Source: Alphaproteobacteria bacterium
GTDB taxonomy: Bacteria > Pseudomonadota > Alphaproteobacteria > ATCC43930 > CGMCC-115725
DNA: 9,051 bases
Assembly (NCBI GenBank): GCA_005888425.1
Contig: VAZF01000293.1
Span: 1-9,051 of the forward strand
Reading direction: 5' to 3'
The notes under the pieces are model-generated. The model was not told where the DNA came from, searched no databases, and was given only the letters and a program-made list of their open reading frames with translations. Position numbers and translations under genes: made by a program. This document shows positions 6,789 through 9,051 of this stretch, piece after piece (position 1 is the first letter of the stretch; every line of letters starts with the position of its first letter).

Positions 6789-6864
6789 CGTCCCGGCGAA
6801 AGCCGGGACCCATTTGTCGACCGTCTCAGGCGTAGATGGATGGGTCCCGGCTTTCGCCGGGACG
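6789..6864. repeat. REP-like palindromic element
   Basis: Two perfect 25-bp inverted arms, 6789-6813 and 6840-6864, flank a 26-bp spacer. Each arm is also a small hairpin: the left reads CCCGGC-GAAA-GCCGGG and the right CCCGGC-TTTC-GCCGGG. This GTCCCGGCGAAAGCCGGGAC type of element is widely dispersed between genes of alphaproteobacteria. It sits in the 135-bp gap between the aminotransferase remnant and the serine hydrolase, so it may separate or attenuate transcription of the leftward group (inference). No T-tract follows, so I do not call a terminator. It explains the spurious extended hydrolase frame with G-P-G-F-R-R. Confidence 0.88.
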
Positions 6865-6894
6865 CGAATGAAGGGTTGCATGCGCGGAGTGCTA

Positions 6895-7695
6895 TTACGA
6901 GCTCGCGCGCGACGCGGTGTGACGGACATTGCCGCTCTGCTCGGGGATGCCGAACTCCTCGTAGCAGACCTTGGCGAAGGCGGCGACGCCGTCGCGGATC
7001 TCCTCCTTGGTCGTCAGCGCGAAGCAGAGGCGCAGCCGGGATTTTGCCGCGTTGCCGTCGACCGCCCATTCCGGGCCTGGGTTAAAGGCGATGCCGGCCT
7101 TCAATGCCGGCTGCACGAGCTTTCGCACATCGACCTGGTCGGGCAATTTCATCCACAAATAAATCCCGCCTTTTGGCAGCCACGGCTCGACCGCGGTGCC
7201 GAATTCGCGCTCGACCGCTTCGACCATCGTGTCGAGCTTTTCCTTCAGTGTGCCGGCGAGCTTGTCGACATGCGGCTGGAAATGTTTCGAGAAATATTCC
7301 GCGACGACCATCTGTTCGAGCGCGCCGGTGTGGCTGAAGCGCTCGGTCTTGATCGCGATCATGCGGCTCATGAACTCCCAATCGCAGAGGACGTAGCCGA
7401 GCCGCAATGCCGGCGACAGGGTCTTCGAGAACGAGCCGATGTGGATGACCCGCTGCGGGTCCAATGAATAGAGCGCCGGCGGCGCCTGCATGCCGCCCCA
7501 GGTCAAATCGGAATAACACTCATCCTCGAAGATCGGCACGCCGTAGTCGCGCGCCAGCCCCAGCAATTGATGCCGCCGGTCGAGCGGCATGATGCTGCCG
7601 GTCGGGTTCTGGATCGTCGCCGTCGTGCAGATGTATTTCGGCGTCGTGCCCTGCTTTTTCAGATCGGCGAGGACGCCCGCCCAGGCTGACGGCAC
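6895..7695 (-). CDS. Aminotransferase C-terminal fragment
   Basis: This piece carries the catalytic and C-terminal part. It includes Q-N-P-T-G, the conserved cofactor/substrate contact, then F-E-D-E-C-Y with the aspartate that pairs with the pyridine nitrogen, then S-F-S-K-T-L-S-P-A-L-R-L-G-Y, whose lysine (codon 7423-7425) forms the PLP Schiff base. Near the end, K-S-R-L-R-L-C-F-A holds the carboxylate-binding arginine. The only start-like codon near the break is a GTG at 7693-7695 inside the inverted copy, with no ribosome site, so separate translation is doubtful. Genuine aminotransferase sequence resumes at about 7681. Confidence 0.75.
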   Translation of the reverse strand: MPSAWAGVLADLKKQGTTPKYICTTATIQNPTGSIMPLDRRHQLLGLARDYGVPIFEDECYSDLTWGGMQAPPALYSLDPQRVIHIGSFSKTLSPALRLGYVLCDWEFMSRMIAIKTERFSHTGALEQMVVAEYFSKHFQPHVDKLAGTLKEKLDTMVEAVEREFGTAVEPWLPKGGIYLWMKLPDQVDVRKLVQPALKAGIAFNPGPEWAVDGNAAKSRLRLCFALTTKEEIRDGVAAFAKVCYEEFGIPEQSGNVRHTASRASS

Positions 7696-7915
7696 GCTGA
7701 CGACGACATCCTTCGAATTCGCGGCCGAGCCCGAATTTTATTCCGGCGGCGGCACCCTTTACTCGACCGCGGGCGATTATCTCAGGTTTCTGCAGATGCT
7801 GTTGCATGGCGGCGAGCTGAACGGCGCGCGCATCCTGCGCCCCGAAACCGTCGCGCTGATCAACCGAAATCACATCGGCGAATTGCAGGCCGGCAGCGTG
7901 CCGAGCCGGATGCCG
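7682..7915. repeat. 234-bp inverted repeat, inserted copy inside the aminotransferase gene
   Basis: This is the reverse complement of 5845-6078, identical throughout. Here hydrolase codons 228-305 read on the plus strand, antisense to the host gene. It contains no start, stop, ribosome site or terminal signature of a transposable element, and no target-site duplication is visible at its ends. The length (78 codons) preserves the aminotransferase frame on both sides, but a TGA at 7870-7872 ends translation. Confidence 0.95.
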
Positions 7916-8364
7916 TCTTCGTCGAGCGGCGCGGCAACCATTTTGACGCCCAGCCGACGCAAATTGTTCAGGTAGCCCTGATAGGTGAACTCTTCGAGGA
8001 TCACCGTATCGCCCGGCTCGAGCAGCACCGCGTTGACGAGGTCGATCGCCTGGCCCGAGCCCTGGGTGATCAGGACATCGTCGGGCCCGGCGTCGATGCC
8101 ACGCCAGCGCTTGACCTTGTCGGCGACAAACCTGCGCAGGCCCGGATAGCCTTGTGGCCCCAGTCCCATCCCGTAGAGCGCTAGCTCGGGCCCCTCGCGG
8201 CGCAATACCGCCGCGGTCGCCTCGATGAGCCCCTCAACCGGGATCAGCGTGCGGTCGTTGTGGCCGCCGATGAAATTGTATTTGGCGTTGCCGGCCCAGC
8301 GCGGCGCCGGCGCCGGCAATGTCTTGCCGAACAAATTGGGGTAGGCAAAGCCGGTACCGCTCAT
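7870..8364 (-). CDS. Aminotransferase N-terminal fragment
   Basis: This piece carries the first 149 or so genuine residues of the aminotransferase: K-Y-N-F-I-G-G-H-N-D near the start, the L-Y-G-M-G-L-G-P-Q-G-Y-P-G-L-R-R segment, and I-T-Q-G-S-G-Q-A-I-D-L-V-N, the PLP phosphate-binding turn, then E-P-G-D-T-V-I-L-E-E. From about residue 150 the reading runs into the inverted hydrolase copy and stops after 164 codons. It lacks the PLP lysine, so it cannot be active alone. The start at ATG 8364 has a good ribosome site, GAGAGG (complement of 8374-8379), nine bases upstream. Confidence 0.8.
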   Translation of the reverse strand: MSGTGFAYPNLFGKTLPAPAPRWAGNAKYNFIGGHNDRTLIPVEGLIEATAAVLRREGPELALYGMGLGPQGYPGLRRFVADKVKRWRGIDAGPDDVLITQGSGQAIDLVNAVLLEPGDTVILEEFTYQGYLNNLRRLGVKMVAAPLDEDGIRLGTLPACNSPM

Positions 8365-8397
8365 TCCCTCATCCCTCTCGTGGTGCTGGCGCCGCCT

Positions 8398-9051
8398 CTA
8401 TTCCAGGAGGTTCGCCAGATAGCGCCCATAGTCATTTTTGCCGAAACGGCGCGCCTCGGCGAGCAATTGGTCGCGGTCGATATAGCCCATATTGTAGGCG
8501 ACCTCCTCGACGCAGGCGACCTTGAGCCCCTGCCGCATCTCGATCGTGCGGACATATTCGCCGGCGCCAAGCAGATCTTCATGCGTGCCGGTGTCGAACC
8601 AGGCATAGCCGCGGCCGAGCTTTTCGACCTGCAAGCTGCCGCGCCGGAGATAGACATTGTTGAGATCGGTGATTTCGAGCTCGCCCCGCGCCGAAGGCTT
8701 CAGCCCGCGCGCGATGTCGACGACCTCGTTGTCGTAAAAATAAAGGCCGGTGACGGCCCAATGCGAGCGCGGCCGCGCCGGCTTCTCCTCGATCGCGACG
8801 GCCTTCCCGGCCGCGTCGAATTCGATGACGCCATAGGTCTCGGGGTTGCGCACCTGATAGGCGAAGACGGTCGCGCCCAGGCGCGGGCGCGCCGCGTGCT
8901 GCAACAGTCCCGAGAGGCCACCGCCATAAAAGATGTTGTCGCCGAGAACGAGCGCCGCCGGGCCTTTGCCGATGAAGTCGCGGCCGATCAGGAAAGCCTG
9001 CGCGAGGCCGCCGGGTTCGGGCTGCTCGGCATAGCTGAGCGCGATGCCCCA
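8398..9051 (-). CDS. rfbA: Glucose-1-phosphate thymidylyltransferase, missing its N-terminus
   Basis: The frame is open to the window edge and gives 217 residues, the C-terminal three quarters of a protein usually near 290 residues. Starting from W-G-I-A-L-S-Y-A-E-Q-P, it shows G-L-A-Q-A-F-L-I-G, then L-V-L-G-D-N-I-F-Y-G with the metal-binding aspartate, then G-V-I-E-F-D, E-E-K-P, H-W-A-V-T-G-L-Y-F-Y-D, E-I-T-D-L-N-N-V-Y-L and A-W-F-D-T-G-T-H-E-D-L-L. These are the consecutive signature blocks of RmlA/RfbA. It joins dTTP and glucose-1-phosphate to dTDP-glucose, the first step to dTDP-L-rhamnose and other dTDP sugars for surface polysaccharide. Other rml genes would be expected beyond the right edge. 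The aminotransferase starts 33 bp after its stop, so the two may share a transcript. Confidence 0.95.
   Translation of the reverse strand, partial: WGIALSYAEQPEPGGLAQAFLIGRDFIGKGPAALVLGDNIFYGGGLSGLLQHAARPRLGATVFAYQVRNPETYGVIEFDAAGKAVAIEEKPARPRSHWAVTGLYFYDNEVVDIARGLKPSARGELEITDLNNVYLRRGSLQVEKLGRGYAWFDTGTHEDLLGAGEYVRTIEMRQGLKVACVEEVAYNMGYIDRDQLLAEARRFGKNDYGRYLANLLE

Larger units (their letters stand above)
6895..8364 (-). pseudogene. PLP-dependent aminotransferase (fold type I), interrupted
   Basis: Two collinear pieces of one aminotransferase lie in the same frame, separated by a 234-bp foreign block (7682-7915) that brings a stop codon at 7870-7872. The piece order and motifs match MocR/2-aminoadipate-aminotransferase-like class I/II enzymes, which move amino groups between amino acids and 2-oxo acids using pyridoxal phosphate. 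If 7681-7893 is removed, the join reads D-E-D-G-I-R-L-G-T-L-A-G-V-L-A-D-L-K, which aligns without gaps to the family pattern D-x-D-G-[IM]-R-x-D-A-L-x-x-x-L-x-x-L-K as I remember it, and gives a protein of about 418 residues, normal for the family. No other damage is visible, and both halves keep their conserved residues. Either the gene was broken very recently or the block is an assembly artefact. It lies 33 bp downstream of rmlA in the same orientation. Confidence 0.88.

Noticed and set aside
6382..7467. A long plus-strand open frame of 361 codons over the hydrolase and aminotransferase.
   Set aside because: It is antisense to two recognisable enzymes, passes through the palindromic repeat (P-A-K-A-G-T-H, W-V-P-A-F-A-G-T) and shows no family motif. 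Long antisense frames are expected in GC-rich DNA.
7682..7915. The inserted block as a mobile element, retron or diversity-generating repeat.
   Set aside because: It has no transposase, no terminal element signature and no target duplication. The copies do not differ at adenines as in a diversity-generating system; they are identical and in inverted orientation.
7589..7975. A plus-strand ORF of 128 codons crossing the inserted copy and containing a stretch of beta-lactamase-like protein.
   Set aside because: It is simply hydrolase codons 228-305 in their sense orientation, flanked by antisense aminotransferase. It lacks the S-x-x-K and Y-x-N motifs and has no ribosome site, so it is not a gene.

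Overview
The window is GC-rich chromosomal DNA with the gene density, codon use and intergenic palindromes typical of an alphaproteobacterium, perhaps Hyphomicrobiales (Rhizobiales). That placement is inferred from protein resemblance and from the repeat style; no rRNA or other marker gene is present. I see no phage, transposase, CRISPR array or tRNA.

Layout, left to right. Positions 1-489 hold the C-terminal part of a luciferase-like flavin/F420 monooxygenase. Positions 494-989 hold two small overlapping ORFs of less GC-rich DNA: a 69-aa protein resembling the tail of a polymorphic toxin, and a DUF4279 protein. A DadA-like FAD oxidoreductase (1105-2349, +) meets a DUF72/YecE protein (2351-3109, -) tail to tail. 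The latter is divergent from a small cupin (3156-3578, +) that keeps the full set of metal and active-site residues of the cupin hydroxynitrile lyases. A block of palindromic repeats (3592-3724) precedes a flavin amine oxidase (3742-5001, +). The amine oxidase overlaps by 23 bp the end of a leftward group: histidine phosphatase (4979-5575), class-C beta-lactamase-like serine hydrolase (5578-6759), a REP-like palindrome (6789-6864), a PLP aminotransferase (6895-8364), and the C-terminal three quarters of rmlA/rfbA (8398-9051), which probably belongs to a dTDP-sugar cluster continuing outside the window.

The most unusual structure is in the aminotransferase. It is split by a 234-bp segment (7682-7915) that is a base-perfect inverted copy of codons 228-305 of the neighbouring serine hydrolase gene (5845-6078). 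The insert brings an in-frame stop. The two aminotransferase parts lie in the same frame, and the left breakpoint falls on the family's conserved D-G-[IM]-R motif, so removing the insert restores a plausible full-length enzyme. This is either a very recent templated inverted duplication that killed the gene, or an assembly error; the sequence alone cannot separate the two.

Functionally the window is mostly accessory metabolism (two FAD amine/amino-acid oxidases, an aminotransferase, a hydrolase, a cupin), apart from the dTDP-sugar gene at the right edge. I do not see a convincing new multi-gene system.
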